Assembly (NCBI GenBank): GCA_947494095.1
Contig: CANLTI010000003.1
Span: forward strand, 1 to 64,000
Reading direction: 5' to 3'
Origin: an uncultured Pseudomonadales bacterium
GTDB taxonomy: Bacteria; Pseudomonadota; Gammaproteobacteria; Pseudomonadales; Cellvibrionaceae
Length of the DNA stretch: 64,000 nucleotides
Shown here: in pieces, positions 54,367-64,000 of the stretch
Position numbering within the stretch: the first letter of the stretch is position 1
Layout: each line of letters begins with the position of its first letter
Translations under genes and position numbers: made by a program
Notes under the pieces: model-generated
The model's input: the letters and a program-made list of their open reading frames with translations, nothing else
Told to the model about the DNA's origin: nothing
The model's database searches: none

Positions 54367-56730
54367 GTGTCATTATTTTTGCTTTACGCTCGTCAACCAC
54401 TGGCACGCAAGCTCGCTATATTAGTCATACTAGCGGGCTTCACCGTGGCCACTATTGCCTTAGCCATTCGCACGATGGCCGATTACACTCGCCTTAAGCA
54501 GCAGCTGCAACAACAAGTTGACACATTAATTAACGAAGACATTAACCGCTTAAGCGATGCCATCAGCCTCGCCAACATCGCTGCCATACAGCACACTATC
54601 GATCAATTAGTACTCAAAGCGCCGATCACGCACATTCAAATAACGCCCCCCTCCACGCCAAAAGCACCCCAACACGCCCTGTTAACGCAACTTATAAGCA
54701 GCCAAAGTGCGCCAGTAAACACTCAACAGCATAGACTCAGCCGCACTTATTTTATTGATATAACACGCGAAAAGAGTGTGCAGCGCTTTCACCTGCTTGT
54801 TTACTATTCAGCCAATGCCCTGTTTGAAGAACTCTGGCGTAATTTTAAACACACCCTAGTGCTCGAGCTTTTTAGTGTTATTGCAATTGCCGCCACCTTG
54901 TATTGGCTTGTCGGCCAGCAACTGGTACAGCCCTTAGAGCTCATTGCCCGCCACGCCCGCAACATGAACCTCGATAAGGTGCAAAGCCCTTTATTTAGAA
55001 CCTCACAAATGCGCTCTCGCGATGAACTGAGCGAGGTCTGCCAAGCCCTTGAATATATGCGGCGCTCTATTGTTAAAGAACTTGAACAACGCCAAGCCAT
55101 TGAGCTTGCATTAATGATGGAAAAAGAAGAAAAACTCCTCTCGCGTAAACAACAATACACCGCAGAAGCCGCCAACCGCGCTAAAAGCCAGTTTATTGCC
55201 ACTATGAGCCATGAAATACGCACCCCTATGAATGGCATTATTGGGATGGTCGAACTACTCAGAGAAACGACCTTAAACCATGAGCAGCGCGAACAATTAG
55301 ATATTATTGGCCGCTCCGGTGAATCGCTCCTCGATATTATTAATGACATCCTCGATTACTCAAAAATTGAAGCCGGTAAAATGCAACTTGAAGAGCACCC
55401 CTTTGACTTAGCGCAACTGGTAAACGATTGCCTATCGCTCTTTCACGCCTCGGGGAAACACCCCGACATTCAATTTTTTAACTGTATCAAACACGAGGTT
55501 CAAACAGCACTCATTGGCGACTCTACCCGCCTGCGGCAAATATTGGTCAACCTGATTGGCAATGCTTGTAAATTTACTGAGCGCGGCAGCGTCGATGTCA
55601 CGATTGAGTGCCTACGTGCACAAAACAATCAGCTCACACTGCGCTTTAGCGTTCGGGATACCGGCATTGGCATCAAACCCGAGGTCGCCTCACGCCTTTT
55701 TGAAGCGTTTAGCCAAGCCGATTCGTCCACAACACGTCGCTATGGCGGTACCGGTTTAGGGCTCACTATTTCAAAGCAGCTAGCAGCTTTAATGGGGGGT
55801 GAAATTGGCGTCAATAGCCCTCCAGGCCAAGGCGCATGTTTTTGGTTTACGGCGCAATTTTTACTCGATAACCATCACGTACAGCCTGCCACCACTCCCC
55901 TGTCAAATACTGTGGCATTGCTCAGCCAGTCTCAACCATTAGCCCAGTTATGCCAGCAGGTATGCCATACACAAATTATAAAAACCTCTGATAATTGGCA
56001 TGATATCGACTGGAGTACATTGCCATACCTCATCATAGATGCCGCGCAGTGCGAAGCCTTTCAGCGTCAAAAATTTCCTCTGCATAAAGAGGCTGTCATT
56101 TATATTTTAGGTCACACCAACACTTCTGATAATTCCCATATGCCAGATTGTGACACCCAAGATAACGCCGCAAGCCACTCAATGGTGAGCCTTCCTAACC
56201 CACTCAACAATACCAGTATTTTGCGTCTATTTAGTCAAAACACTAACCAAAAACCCGCACAAATACACCCCTTAGCGCAACTTAAGCGCCTACCACACCT
56301 TCATGCACTGGTCGCTGAAGATAACCAAGTTAACCAAATGGTCATTGAAGGCATGCTTCGTAAATTAGGTATTCAATGCGTACTTTGCGACAATGGACAA
56401 GTGGCTGTAGAAGCGCTAACCCAAAGTACAACCGCATTTAATGTTATTTTTATGGATTGCGAAATGCCTGTTATGGATGGCTTTGAAGCCACCAGCCTAA
56501 TTCGTGAATGGGAGCAAGCCCAGCAAAGCCACCCACACACGATTATTGCACTGACAGCTCATACAGAGGCTGAGCATCGACAACGCGTCTTTGATAGCGG
56601 CATGGACCTTTACCTCAGCAAGCCGATTACGCTCAGCCAACTGCAAGCCACCTTAGCTCAACTCACCTTGCCACACGATGTAACAAAAACATCACATAGT
56701 GCCCCCTATAATTACTCCAACACCCCTTAA
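54367..56730 (+). CDS. Hybrid sensor histidine kinase
   Basis: The 787-residue protein starts at GTG 54367. Two membrane helices (about 17-36 and 162-182) enclose a periplasmic sensor of about 125 residues. A HAMP segment and coiled coil (to about 270) lead to the HisKA domain with the phosphorylated His282 in [11 protein letters not shown]. The HATPase_c domain has N, G1 and G2 boxes ([22 protein letters not shown]). A receiver domain with D697 ([10 protein letters not shown]) ends the protein; there is no Hpt domain. The layout is close to BarA/GacS but shorter, so a separate Hpt protein is required. No partner regulator is adjacent. Confidence 0.92.
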   Translation: MSLFLLYARQPLARKLAILVILAGFTVATIALAIRTMADYTRLKQQLQQQVDTLINEDINRLSDAISLANIAAIQHTIDQLVLKAPITHIQITPPSTPKAPQHALLTQLISSQSAPVNTQQHRLSRTYFIDITREKSVQRFHLLVYYSANALFEELWRNFKHTLVLELFSVIAIAATLYWLVGQQLVQPLELIARHARNMNLDKVQSPLFRTSQMRSRDELSEVCQALEYMRRSIVKELEQRQAIELALMMEKEEKLLSRKQQYTAEAANRAKSQFIATMSHEIRTPMNGIIGMVELLRETTLNHEQREQLDIIGRSGESLLDIINDILDYSKIEAGKMQLEEHPFDLAQLVNDCLSLFHASGKHPDIQFFNCIKHEVQTALIGDSTRLRQILVNLIGNACKFTERGSVDVTIECLRAQNNQLTLRFSVRDTGIGIKPEVASRLFEAFSQADSSTTRRYGGTGLGLTISKQLAALMGGEIGVNSPPGQGACFWFTAQFLLDNHHVQPATTPLSNTVALLSQSQPLAQLCQQVCHTQIIKTSDNWHDIDWSTLPYLIIDAAQCEAFQRQKFPLHKEAVIYILGHTNTSDNSHMPDCDTQDNAASHSMVSLPNPLNNTSILRLFSQNTNQKPAQIHPLAQLKRLPHLHALVAEDNQVNQMVIEGMLRKLGIQCVLCDNGQVAVEALTQSTTAFNVIFMDCEMPVMDGFEATSLIREWEQAQQSHPHTIIALTAHTEAEHRQRVFDSGMDLYLSKPITLSQLQATLAQLTLPHDVTKTSHSAPYNYSNTP

Positions 56731-56848
56731 ACCACAATTGACCCACCTAGATTATGCTATCAAGCCAATCAATGCCTCTGCCTATGGGTCACATTTACAG
56801 TTAACACAAACAATGAGTGTCAAGAAAACGTGTAAAGTAATGTAATAT

Positions 56849-57075
56849 GTCACTATTTAGCCATACTAACAAACCCCTCTTGACAGGGTGCTGATGAGTT
56901 ATTTTCTGGGCGTTTAAGCGCCGGGCCTTGCAGGGAAAGAAGGGTGAGACAGCGCACCTGCTAGGGATATGCAAAATTAGACTGGAGCATAAAGCCGAGG
57001 AGCCAGCTGTCCAGATTGCTTGAGCGGCCCAGTCAATGACTCATTAGCGCCCAATTTCCACCTCTGAATAGTGAC
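56849..57075 (-). mobile_element. Family-A MITE-like element, copy A7 (reverse orientation)
   Basis: This 227-bp copy is inverted relative to A1-A5. Ends are GTCACTATTTAG and CTGAATAGTGAC. Flanking octamers TGTAATAT (56841-56848) and TGTAGTAT (57076-57083) match at 7 of 8 sites. It contains the reverse of the family core (GCCGGGCCTTGCAGGGAAAG, GAGCGGCCCAGTCAATGA). It lies 75 bp before ppk1, in the region expected to hold its promoter. Confidence 0.82.
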
Positions 57076-57150
57076 TGTAGTATTACCTCTCATATACTGT
57101 AACCCCTTTTATTGATACCGCATAAACGCTTTGCCGACGAAGACAACCCT

Positions 57151-59271
57151 ATGTTAAATGATGCACTAGACACCCCAACCAAAGAAGACACCAACGCACG
57201 CCCCAGCACTCAAATAGCGCTAGATCAACACGAGCTTTTTATCAACCGCGAACTGAGTAACCTGGGCTTTAATCAACGCGTTTTAGCACAGGCGCTCGAC
57301 GAGTCACACCCGTTACTTGAGCGCCTAAAATACTTATTGATTTCAGCCTCCAACATGGACGAATTTTTTGAAATACGTGTCGCCGGTTTAATGCAGCGTA
57401 TTTTATTTGAGCGTGAAGTGGTAGGGCCTGACGGCATGCAAACTAAAGATGTTCTCAGTCAAATTAGCCACACCGTGCATAAAATGGTCGACGAGCAATA
57501 CCGCATACTTAACGAGGTATTAATTCCAAAACTCGAAGATGAAGGTATTCGGTTTTTACGCCGAAGCCATTGGACCGAGCAACAAGAAGCTTGGATCAAA
57601 AACTATGTCACCACCGAAGTGTTACCGCTAGTCAGCCCTATTGGACTCGACCCTGCTCACCCGTTTCCGCGGCTCGTGAATAAAAGCCTTAACTTCATTG
57701 TCGACCTAGAAGGCAAAGATGCCTTTGGTCGTGATCTAGGCTTAGCGATCGTTCCCGCTCCACGCTCATTGCCTCGCATGGTGTCACTGCCTGGCGATAT
57801 TAGTGAGCCGGGCCATAGCTTTGTCTTTTTATCTTCCATGATTCATGCGCACACAGAAAAGCTCTTTCCCGGCATGAAAGTCAATGGGTGCTACCAATTT
57901 AGAATCACTCGCAACGCCGATCTCGATGTGGATGTGGAAGGGGTGGCGGATTTGGCCATTACCTTAAAAGGCGAGCTACATTCGCGTCGCTTTGGTACGG
58001 CGGTAAGGCTCGAGGTGGCAGATAATTGCCCCGAGCACTTGACCCATATTTTATTAAAAGAAGTAGGGCTCACAGAGGAAAGCCTTTATCGGGTCAATGG
58101 CCCGGTCAACCTTAAACGACTCATGCGCTTACCTAGCATGATCGGTCGCGCCGACTTACTCTTCCCCCCTTTCACCCCTAAAATACCTAAAGGTCTGACC
58201 CGTAAAGACAATATTTTTGACGCTATTAGCAAGCGCAGTTTTTTACTGCTGCACCCGTTCCAATCTTTTTCGCCCGTTGTACAATTGCTTAGGCAGGCCG
58301 CAAAAGACCCAGCCGTCGCGGCCATAAAACAAACACTTTATCGCACGGGCAACGACTCACCTATCGTTCATGCTCTATTAGAGGCTGCCCGTAACGGCAA
58401 AGAAGTCACCGTGATCGTAGAGCTGCGCGCACGCTTTGACGAAGAAGAAAACTTAGAGCTTGCCAGCCGCCTGCAAGAAGCGGGCGCCGTTGTGGTTTAT
58501 GGCGTAGTAGACTACAAAACTCACGCAAAAATGATACTCATTGTGCGCCGCGAAAATGGCGAGCTTAAACGCTACTGCCATTTAGGCACCGGCAACTATC
58601 ACAGCGGCAATGCCCGCCTATATACCGATTACTCTTACCTCAGCGCCGAGCCCGACCTGTGCGAGGATGTCCATAAAGTGTTTCAACAATTAACCGGCAT
58701 GGGCAAAACCGAGCGCATGAGCAAAATCATTTATGCACCTTTCACCCTCAAACGCCAGTTACTCAAAATGATTGAAGGCGAGGCCAAAGCCGCAGAAGAA
58801 GGCAAAGCCGGGCATATTATTCTTAAATGTAATGGTTTAACGGAACCTAAAGTGATTCAAGCCCTCTATAAAGCTTCGCAGGCAGGTGTTACCATCGACT
58901 TAATTATTCGGGGTATGTGCGCACTACGTACCGGTATTAAAGGCGTTAGTGAAAACATTCGCGTCTTTTCGATTATCGGTCGTTTTTTAGAGCATACGCG
59001 CGTTTACTATTTTGCCAATGCCGAAACACGGGTTTACTGTGCGAGCGCCGACTTAATGGAGCGCAACCTCAACCGGCGTGTCGAAACCTGCTTTCCTATC
59101 GAAGACAATAGTATGGCAGAGCGCGTATATAATGAGCTTATGCTGTATGTCAACGATCATGTACAGCGCTGGCAACTTCAGCAAGATGACACCTACTTAC
59201 TTCAACAAACAGCAGGTGCTGAGTCGGCACAAGCACAATTATTAAGCCAGCTATCAGGCCTTGGAAAATAA
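57151..59271 (+). CDS. ppk1: Polyphosphate kinase 1
   Basis: This 706-residue enzyme makes polyphosphate from ATP. The ATG at 57151 is preferred over a TTG at 57112 in the same frame. The four PPK1 domains are present; the autophosphorylated His is at about residue 458 (DYKTHAKM) and the second catalytic His at about 615 ([10 protein letters not shown]). Conserved [11 protein letters not shown] and CHLGTGNYH are seen. It heads a ppk1-trxA-rho-ubiD series on the plus strand. No ppx gene is present here. Confidence 0.97.
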   Translation: MLNDALDTPTKEDTNARPSTQIALDQHELFINRELSNLGFNQRVLAQALDESHPLLERLKYLLISASNMDEFFEIRVAGLMQRILFEREVVGPDGMQTKDVLSQISHTVHKMVDEQYRILNEVLIPKLEDEGIRFLRRSHWTEQQEAWIKNYVTTEVLPLVSPIGLDPAHPFPRLVNKSLNFIVDLEGKDAFGRDLGLAIVPAPRSLPRMVSLPGDISEPGHSFVFLSSMIHAHTEKLFPGMKVNGCYQFRITRNADLDVDVEGVADLAITLKGELHSRRFGTAVRLEVADNCPEHLTHILLKEVGLTEESLYRVNGPVNLKRLMRLPSMIGRADLLFPPFTPKIPKGLTRKDNIFDAISKRSFLLLHPFQSFSPVVQLLRQAAKDPAVAAIKQTLYRTGNDSPIVHALLEAARNGKEVTVIVELRARFDEEENLELASRLQEAGAVVVYGVVDYKTHAKMILIVRRENGELKRYCHLGTGNYHSGNARLYTDYSYLSAEPDLCEDVHKVFQQLTGMGKTERMSKIIYAPFTLKRQLLKMIEGEAKAAEEGKAGHIILKCNGLTEPKVIQALYKASQAGVTIDLIIRGMCALRTGIKGVSENIRVFSIIGRFLEHTRVYYFANAETRVYCASADLMERNLNRRVETCFPIEDNSMAERVYNELMLYVNDHVQRWQLQQDDTYLLQQTAGAESAQAQLLSQLSGLGK

Positions 59272-59491
59272 AAAACACCCCCAACATTACAAGTAGTAAT
59301 AAAATTTTCACCCAACAGCTCAATAGGCTTTGCGACCCAAAGCCACAACCGAACACAGAGCTTTGTTTTAATAATTTTTTTACATTAGATTGATATTAGA
59401 TAGTAACCTTGACCATTTTAAGGTTGTAAGCCTTGCCTACACTCCTTATTATTGGCCACAAACAAGTTAATACGTCTCTGGAGATAAGATT

Positions 59492-59818
59492 ATGAGCGAT
59501 GCAATCGTAGTAGTAAGCGATGCCAGCTTCGACGAAGAAGTCAAGCAAGCCGAAGGCCCCGTACTGGTCGATTTTTGGGCACCTTGGTGCGGACCCTGTA
59601 AAATGATCGCCCCGGTACTCGAAGAGCTCGCCGGCGAATACGGCGATCAAATTAAAATATGTAAAATGGATGTCGATGCCAACAAAGAGACCTCGGCTAA
59701 ATTAGGTATTCGTGGCATTCCAACACTCACTATCTTTAAAAATGGTAATGCCGAAAGCACCAAAGTAGGCGCTTTATCAAAAGTACAACTTAAAGCCTTT
59801 ATTGACTCTGTTCTTTAA
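59492..59818 (+). CDS. trxA: Thioredoxin 1
   Basis: The 108-residue protein has the active site WCGPC with Cys33 and Cys36, the cis-Pro motif RGIPTLTIF near residue 75, and ends IDSVL. Length and motifs are those of TrxA, the general disulfide reductase. GGAGATAAG precedes the ATG. The order trxA then rho on the same strand is common in Gammaproteobacteria. It can also supply electrons to the methionine-sulfoxide reductase at 10.6 kb. Confidence 0.97.
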   Translation: MSDAIVVVSDASFDEEVKQAEGPVLVDFWAPWCGPCKMIAPVLEELAGEYGDQIKICKMDVDANKETSAKLGIRGIPTLTIFKNGNAESTKVGALSKVQLKAFIDSVL

Positions 59819-59826
59819 AGCTTTTA

Positions 59827-59850
59827 TGAGGGCTTAAGCGCAAGCCCTCA
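59827..59850 (+). terminator. Hairpin after trxA, possible terminator
   Basis: The stem TGAGGGCTT / AAGCCCTCA with a 6-base loop lies 8 bp after the trxA stop codon. The T run is not adjacent (TTTTTTTT comes about 25 bases later), so it may attenuate rather than stop. The rest of the trxA-rho interval, to 60124, holds no ORF of note. Confidence 0.55.
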
Positions 59851-60124
59851 TATTCATACTCTCCATGTTTTGCTTTTTTTTGCACCTCGGCCAATTAACC
59901 GCTATACTGAGTCACAACTGAGATATAGAAGTAACTCCTATCTCATCACACCGCCGGTGTCACGGCCTGTCGTTATCTTCTGAAGTCAATCCAATACAAG
60001 ATTATATCAGCACGATAGCCTGAAGTATTATCAATCACTCCTTTATTAACCCTACGTTTGTTCTGCTGACTTAATCGGTCTATGTTTAAGGCAACAACAA
60101 ACCTCAAGAAAAAATCAAATAATC

Positions 60125-61561
60125 ATGCCGCAATCTTGCAACACGCCCTCTTCCGAAAAAACCGAAGCCTCACCAAAAGCCGCCGCAACTGCCGACAACA
60201 AGCAGTCCGAGCCCAGTGAGACCCCCGCAAAACCACAGCGCCGCCAACACCACAACCGAAACAAACAAAGCCATCCCAAAAAGAGCACCCCCGGCGCGCA
60301 AATGAGCCTGACCGAGCTAAAAATGAAGCCTATTGAAGAGCTGATTGAGATGGCCAATGAGCTCGGCATGGAGAGCCTTGCGCGCTCACGCAAACAAGAT
60401 GTTATTTTTAATTTATTAAAAAGACACGCAAAAAGCGGCGAAGATATTTACGGTGACGGTGTACTCGAAATATTACAAGATGGATTCGGCTTTTTACGCT
60501 CGGCAGATTCATCCTACCTTGCCGGCCCAGACGATATTTATGTTTCACCTAGCCAAATACGCCGCTTCAACCTGCGTACCGGTGACACCATCTCGGGAAA
60601 AATTAGGCCACCAAAAGATGGCGAGCGCTACTTTGCCCTACTCAAAGTTAACGACATTAACTTTGACAAACCCGAAAGCTCTCGCAATAAGATTCTCTTC
60701 GAGAACCTCACACCGCTATTCCCACAAGACCGCTTAGTACTTGAAGTCGGCAACGGCTCAACCGAAGATTTAACCGGCCGTATTATTGACTTAGTTTCAC
60801 CCATCGGTAAAGGCCAGCGCGGCCTCATTGTTGCCCCCCCTAAAGCGGGTAAAACAATTATGATGCAAAATATTGCACAAGCCATTACCCGCAACAACCC
60901 TGAGTGCCACCTGATTGTTTTACTGATCGATGAACGCCCAGAGGAAGTGACCGAAATGCAGCGTTCTGTGCGCGGTGAAGTGGTAGCCTCTACATTTGAT
61001 GAACCACCCGCTCGCCACGTGCAAGTTGCCGAGATGGTTATCGAGCGCGCCAAACGTTTAGTCGAGCACAAAAAAGATGTCATCATCCTACTCGACTCAA
61101 TCACACGTCTTGCGCGCGCCTACAATACGGTCATCCCGTCTTCGGGCAAAGTGTTAACCGGTGGTATCGACGCCCACGCCCTTGAACGCCCTAAGCGCTT
61201 TTTTGGTGCAGCCCGAAACATAGAAGAAGGCGGCAGCCTGTCTATTGTTGCCACCACCCTCGTAGATACCGGATCCAAAATGGATGAAGTGATTTATGAG
61301 GAGTTCAAAGGTACAGGCAACATGGAGCTGCACTTAGACCGCAAAATGGCCGAGAGACGCATTTATCCCGCGATCAATATTCGTCGCTCTGGCACACGAC
61401 GCGAAGACCTCCTTATGACCGAGGGCGAACTATCGCGCATGTGGATTTTACGCAAAATCCTCAATGACATGGAAGACATCTCGGCGACAGAATTCCTTAC
61501 CGATAAAATCAAAAGCCACAACACCAATGATGAATTTTTCTTATCGATGAAAAGTAAATAA
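60125..61561 (+). CDS. rho: Transcription termination factor Rho with N-terminal extension
   Basis: The frame gives 478 residues against 419 in E. coli. The normal Rho start corresponds to Met60 (MSLTELK, 60302), so about 59 residues are added in front; they are rich in Lys, Gln, His and Pro ([18 protein letters not shown]). No ribosome site lies before 60302, so the extended form is preferred. Core motifs are intact: cold-shock-like RNA-binding domain ([13 protein letters not shown]), Walker A (APPKAGKT), [11 protein letters not shown], and the Q- and R-loops. It ends untranslated transcripts genome-wide. Confidence 0.95.
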   Translation: MPQSCNTPSSEKTEASPKAAATADNKQSEPSETPAKPQRRQHHNRNKQSHPKKSTPGAQMSLTELKMKPIEELIEMANELGMESLARSRKQDVIFNLLKRHAKSGEDIYGDGVLEILQDGFGFLRSADSSYLAGPDDIYVSPSQIRRFNLRTGDTISGKIRPPKDGERYFALLKVNDINFDKPESSRNKILFENLTPLFPQDRLVLEVGNGSTEDLTGRIIDLVSPIGKGQRGLIVAPPKAGKTIMMQNIAQAITRNNPECHLIVLLIDERPEEVTEMQRSVRGEVVASTFDEPPARHVQVAEMVIERAKRLVEHKKDVIILLDSITRLARAYNTVIPSSGKVLTGGIDAHALERPKRFFGAARNIEEGGSLSIVATTLVDTGSKMDEVIYEEFKGTGNMELHLDRKMAERRIYPAINIRRSGTRREDLLMTEGELSRMWILRKILNDMEDISATEFLTDKIKSHNTNDEFFLSMKSK

Positions 61562-61587
61562 AGCCTCGCACCGGTTTATTGACGACA

Positions 61588-61619
61588 AAAAGGGAGGCGC
61601 CTATTGGCCTCCCTTTTTT
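61588..61619 (+). terminator. Intrinsic terminator of rho
   Basis: The stem AAAGGGAGGC / GCCTCCCTTT with an 8-base loop ends in six T residues, 27 bp after the rho stop codon. Confidence 0.93.
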
Positions 61620-61664
61620 ATTGCCTTATATTTATCATCACCCCCTTACTATGACAAAAATATT

Positions 61665-63131
61665 ATGACTTGCCATAATCTTCGTGAATTTATTGAATTA
61701 CTTGAGCATAAAAAATTGCTCAAACGCATTACCCAGCCGGTTGACCCCAATTTAGAAATGACAGAAATTTGCGACCGAACATTACGCGCCGGTGGCCCCG
61801 CCCTGCTGTTTGAGAACCCCAAAGGCTTCACGACACCCGTGTTAGCCAACTTATTTGGCACCCCCGAGCGAGTTGCGCTTGGAATGGGCAAAGATAATGT
61901 GGCCGCACTCAAGGATGTAGGCGAACTACTGGCTTTCTTAAAAGAGCCCGAGCCCCCTAAAGGGCTCAAAGAGGCCTGGCAAAAACTACCACTTTTTAAG
62001 CAAGCGCTTAACATGGGGCCAAAAGTAATCAGTAAACCACCTTGCCAAGCGCAGGTTTTTGAAGACGATGACGTTGATCTTACACAGCTTCCCATCCAAA
62101 CCTGCTGGCCAGGCGATGCTGCGCCTTTAATTACTTGGCCTCTTGTCATCACTCGCGGACCCGATAAAGACAGGCAGAACCTCGGCATCTACAGAATGCA
62201 GCTGATCGGGAAAAACAAACTCATCATGCGCTGGTTAAGCCATCGCGGTGGTGCACTTGACTTTAGAGAGTGGCAACAAAAACATCCCGGCGAAAACTTC
62301 CCCGTAAGTGTGGCATTAGGTGCCGACCCCGCCACCATTCTAGGCGCCGTTACCCCAGTGCCCGACACACTCAGTGAATATGCCTTTGCCGGCCTACTGC
62401 GCGGCGCCAAAACACAAGTGGCCAAAAGCCTTAGTAATAACCTACACATCCCTGCGGGTGCAGAGTTTATTTTAGAGGGTCACATCGCCCCTGGCGAGCT
62501 CGCAGAAGAAGGGCCCTTTGGTGATCATACCGGCTACTATAACGAGGTAGAAAAATTCCCCGTTTTTACGGTTACCACTCTCACCCAGCGTAAAGATCCT
62601 ATTTATCACAGCACCTACACCGGCCGGCCACCAGATGAACCAGCCATTTTAGGTGTTGCCCTGAATGATGTTTTTGTACCCATCCTCAAAAAGCAATTCC
62701 CCGAAATCGTTGACTTCTACTTACCACCTGAAGGCTGCTCCTATCGCATGGCCATTGTCACGATTAAAAAGCAATACCCTGGCCACGCCAAGCGTATCAT
62801 GCTGGGCGTATGGTCTTTTTTACGACAATTTATGTACACCAAATTTGTGGTAGTTACAGACGATGATATTAATGCACGCAACTGGCAGGATGTTATCTGG
62901 GCGATTACGACACGCATGGATCCCGCTAGGGATACCACCCTTATCGAAAACACACCCATCGACTATCTGGACTTTGCATCGCCCACAGCAGGCTTAGGCT
63001 CCAAAATGGGCATGGATGCCACGAACAAATGGCCCGGCGAAACAAACCGTGAATGGGGCGAGCCGATCACCATGACGCAAGACGTTAAAACACGGATTGA
63101 TGATATTTGGGAAGAGCTAAATATCTTGTAA
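61665..63131 (+). CDS. ubiD: 3-octaprenyl-4-hydroxybenzoate decarboxylase UbiD
   Basis: The 488-residue enzyme uses prenylated FMN to decarboxylate the ubiquinone precursor. The N-terminal motif [18 protein letters not shown], the prFMN site with Arg-x-Arg region ([29 protein letters not shown]) and catalytic Glu in [12 protein letters not shown] are visible. It shares the ubiquinone pathway with coq7 at 44.5 kb. The stop codon TAA at 63129-63131 lies in the first bases (GTAAC) of element A8, so insertion has set its end, although the length is normal. Confidence 0.96.
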   Translation: MTCHNLREFIELLEHKKLLKRITQPVDPNLEMTEICDRTLRAGGPALLFENPKGFTTPVLANLFGTPERVALGMGKDNVAALKDVGELLAFLKEPEPPKGLKEAWQKLPLFKQALNMGPKVISKPPCQAQVFEDDDVDLTQLPIQTCWPGDAAPLITWPLVITRGPDKDRQNLGIYRMQLIGKNKLIMRWLSHRGGALDFREWQQKHPGENFPVSVALGADPATILGAVTPVPDTLSEYAFAGLLRGAKTQVAKSLSNNLHIPAGAEFILEGHIAPGELAEEGPFGDHTGYYNEVEKFPVFTVTTLTQRKDPIYHSTYTGRPPDEPAILGVALNDVFVPILKKQFPEIVDFYLPPEGCSYRMAIVTIKKQYPGHAKRIMLGVWSFLRQFMYTKFVVVTDDDINARNWQDVIWAITTRMDPARDTTLIENTPIDYLDFASPTAGLGSKMGMDATNKWPGETNREWGEPITMTQDVKTRIDDIWEELNIL

Positions 63132-63278
63132 CTATTTTGGCCAAACTCACAAACCCCTCTTAGCAGGGTGCTAATGAGTATTTCCTAGCCATATAAGCGC
63201 AGACTGTTAGAACAGAATGAGGCTGAGCGGCCCAGCTAATAATCCATTAGCGCCCAACTCAGGTACCTCTAAAGCTAC
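63128..63278 (-). mobile_element. Family-A MITE-like element, copy A8 (decayed)
   Basis: The copy is inverted and degenerate. The left end GTAACTATT and inner CCCCTCTTAGCAGGGTGCTAATGAG match the family; the right end is worn to AAAGCTAC. Flanking octamers AATATCTT (63120-63127) and CACATCTT (63279-63286) agree at 6 of 8 positions. Its left end overlaps the ubiD stop codon. Confidence 0.65.
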
Positions 63279-63295
63279 CACATCTTTTAGTTCAC

Positions 63296-63328
63296 AAAAA
63301 AGCCGATGGTGATAACAGCATCGGCTTT
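63296..63328 (-). terminator. Intrinsic terminator of fur
   Basis: The stem AAAGCCGATG / CATCGGCTTT is followed on the minus strand by a T run. It lies about 55 bp past the fur stop codon and can also act in the plus direction after ubiD. Confidence 0.85.
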
Positions 63329-63381
63329 TATCGAATTCAGACTTTACATCAGCCTTTAAAATAGGGGCTATTGAGCCACGC

Positions 63382-63792
63382 TTACTGGCTTTTTGGCTTA
63401 CCATAAAGCACTAAATTATGCCCGGTCAGCTCAAAGCCCAACTCCTCGGCAACTTTCTTTTGAAGCATCTCAATTTCGTCATTATGAAACTCAACCACCT
63501 GGCCAGTATCAGTGCACACCATATGGTCATGATGCTCGCCACTATCGAGTTCAAAAACGGAGTGACCCCCATCAAAATTATGCCGCTCGACCAAGCCTGC
63601 TTGCTCAAACTGCGTTAACACGCGATATACAGTCGCCAGGCCTACCTCTTCCCCCGCCTCAAGCAGCGCTTTATAGACATCCTCGGCGCTCATATGGCGC
63701 TCTTGCGCTTGATCTAACATTTGTAATATCTTTACGCGAGGCAATGTCACCTTCAAACCGACTTTGCGCAACTCTTGATTTTCAGACGGCAT
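63382..63792 (-). CDS. fur: Ferric uptake regulator Fur
   Basis: The ATG at 63792 with GAGG upstream gives 136 residues, the usual size. The winged helix (LKVTLPRVKILQML, GLATVYRVLTQFE) and regulatory iron ligands (HSVFELDSGEHHDHMVC) are present. The structural zinc motif has only one Cys (CTDTG), as in Pseudomonas Fur, instead of the CxxC of E. coli. With Fe(II) it represses iron uptake genes such as TonB receptors. It is transcribed toward ubiD, with its own terminator. Confidence 0.96.
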   Translation of the reverse strand: MPSENQELRKVGLKVTLPRVKILQMLDQAQERHMSAEDVYKALLEAGEEVGLATVYRVLTQFEQAGLVERHNFDGGHSVFELDSGEHHDHMVCTDTGQVVEFHNDEIEMLQKKVAEELGFELTGHNLVLYGKPKSQ

Positions 63793-63949
63793 ATACACCT
63801 CTTAAATTCATTCACTTAAAACGCACTCAAAAACCTTAAAAGCTAAAAGGCACAAGTGCTGCTGATTTACTGCGTGGATTCTAACGGTAGCACCCAGAAG
63901 TCTCCACCCTTTAAAAACATTTTTATTATACCCGCGGGAACTTGTAGGC

Positions 63950-63977
63950 TTGAATGCCTCTCAATATCGGGTATCAT
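63950..63977 (+). promoter_or_regulatory. Sigma-70-like promoter for a gene beyond the right edge
   Basis: TTGAAT (63950-63955) and TATCAT (63972-63977) are spaced by 16 bp and point right. In Pseudomonas, fur is divergent from bamE (omlA), so bamE is the expected next gene; this is inference. The ATG at 63991 is very close to the predicted start of transcription and cannot be judged. Confidence 0.5.
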
Positions 63978-64000
63978 CCATCCACTTTTTATGATCGAGA

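Noticed and set aside
60082..60124. Possible rho leader peptide starting at the ATG at 60082
   Set aside because: It runs out of frame into the rho coding region, has no clear ribosome site, and does not resemble known leader peptides.

Overview
The window reads as chromosome of a marine-type Gammaproteobacterium, most likely of the Cellvibrionales/Pseudomonadales group. The best clue is gene order. The set coq7, OsmC, crp/vfr, trpC, trpD, trpG recalls the Pseudomonas chromosome, and ppk1, trxA, rho, ubiD and fur are also close together. The DNA is moderate in GC and rich in TonB receptors, a secreted protease, a Tat-exported phosphatase and surface proteins. No rRNA, tRNA, prophage, CRISPR array or full insertion sequence was seen.

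Layout. 1-8.3 kb: the 5' part of a large Ig-repeat adhesin (minus strand), a divergent GEVED/LruC surface protein, a small lipoprotein and a PhoD phosphatase. 8.4-19 kb: nitrogen and peptide nutrition, with an alanine/glycine symporter, a half-length asparaginase-domain protein, a free-methionine-sulfoxide reductase, a subtilisin-like exoprotease, a TonB receptor and a POT peptide transporter. 19.7-24.4 kb: an ECF sigma factor, FecR anti-sigma factor and TonB receptor with STN domain, which together form a cell-surface signalling set. 25-28.6 kb: MarC, a branched-chain amino acid dehydrogenase with a DMT exporter, and a divergent Lrp regulator. 28.8-36.4 kb: FleQ-type regulator, patatin, RadA with an overlapping NADAR gene, a membrane-anchored response regulator and a cold-shock protein. 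36.5-44.5 kb: one long minus-strand run of RNA-modification genes (DTW, RlmD-like, YgjP-like, TrmB) leading into an RND efflux pair. 44.5-51.3 kb: coq7, OsmC, crp, trpC, trpD, trpG. 51.7-57 kb: a porin-like barrel, PilZ protein, HemW and a hybrid histidine kinase. 57-64 kb: ppk1, trxA, rho, ubiD, fur.

The most striking content lies between genes. Two families of short, non-coding inverted-repeat elements (MITE-like) are scattered through the window. Family A has seven copies, with 12-bp ends GTAACTATTCAG/CTGAATAGTTAC, flanked by 8-bp target duplications. Family B has four copies, with ends GGGGCGAGG/CCTCGCCCC, flanked by 3-bp TTA or TAA duplications. Two A copies sit at exactly the same nucleotide position inside two different B copies. 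The elements separate trpG from trpD, sit on the stop codon of ubiD and abut the stop codon of the response-regulator gene. An eighth element shares only the A-type ends. No transposase for either family is present here.
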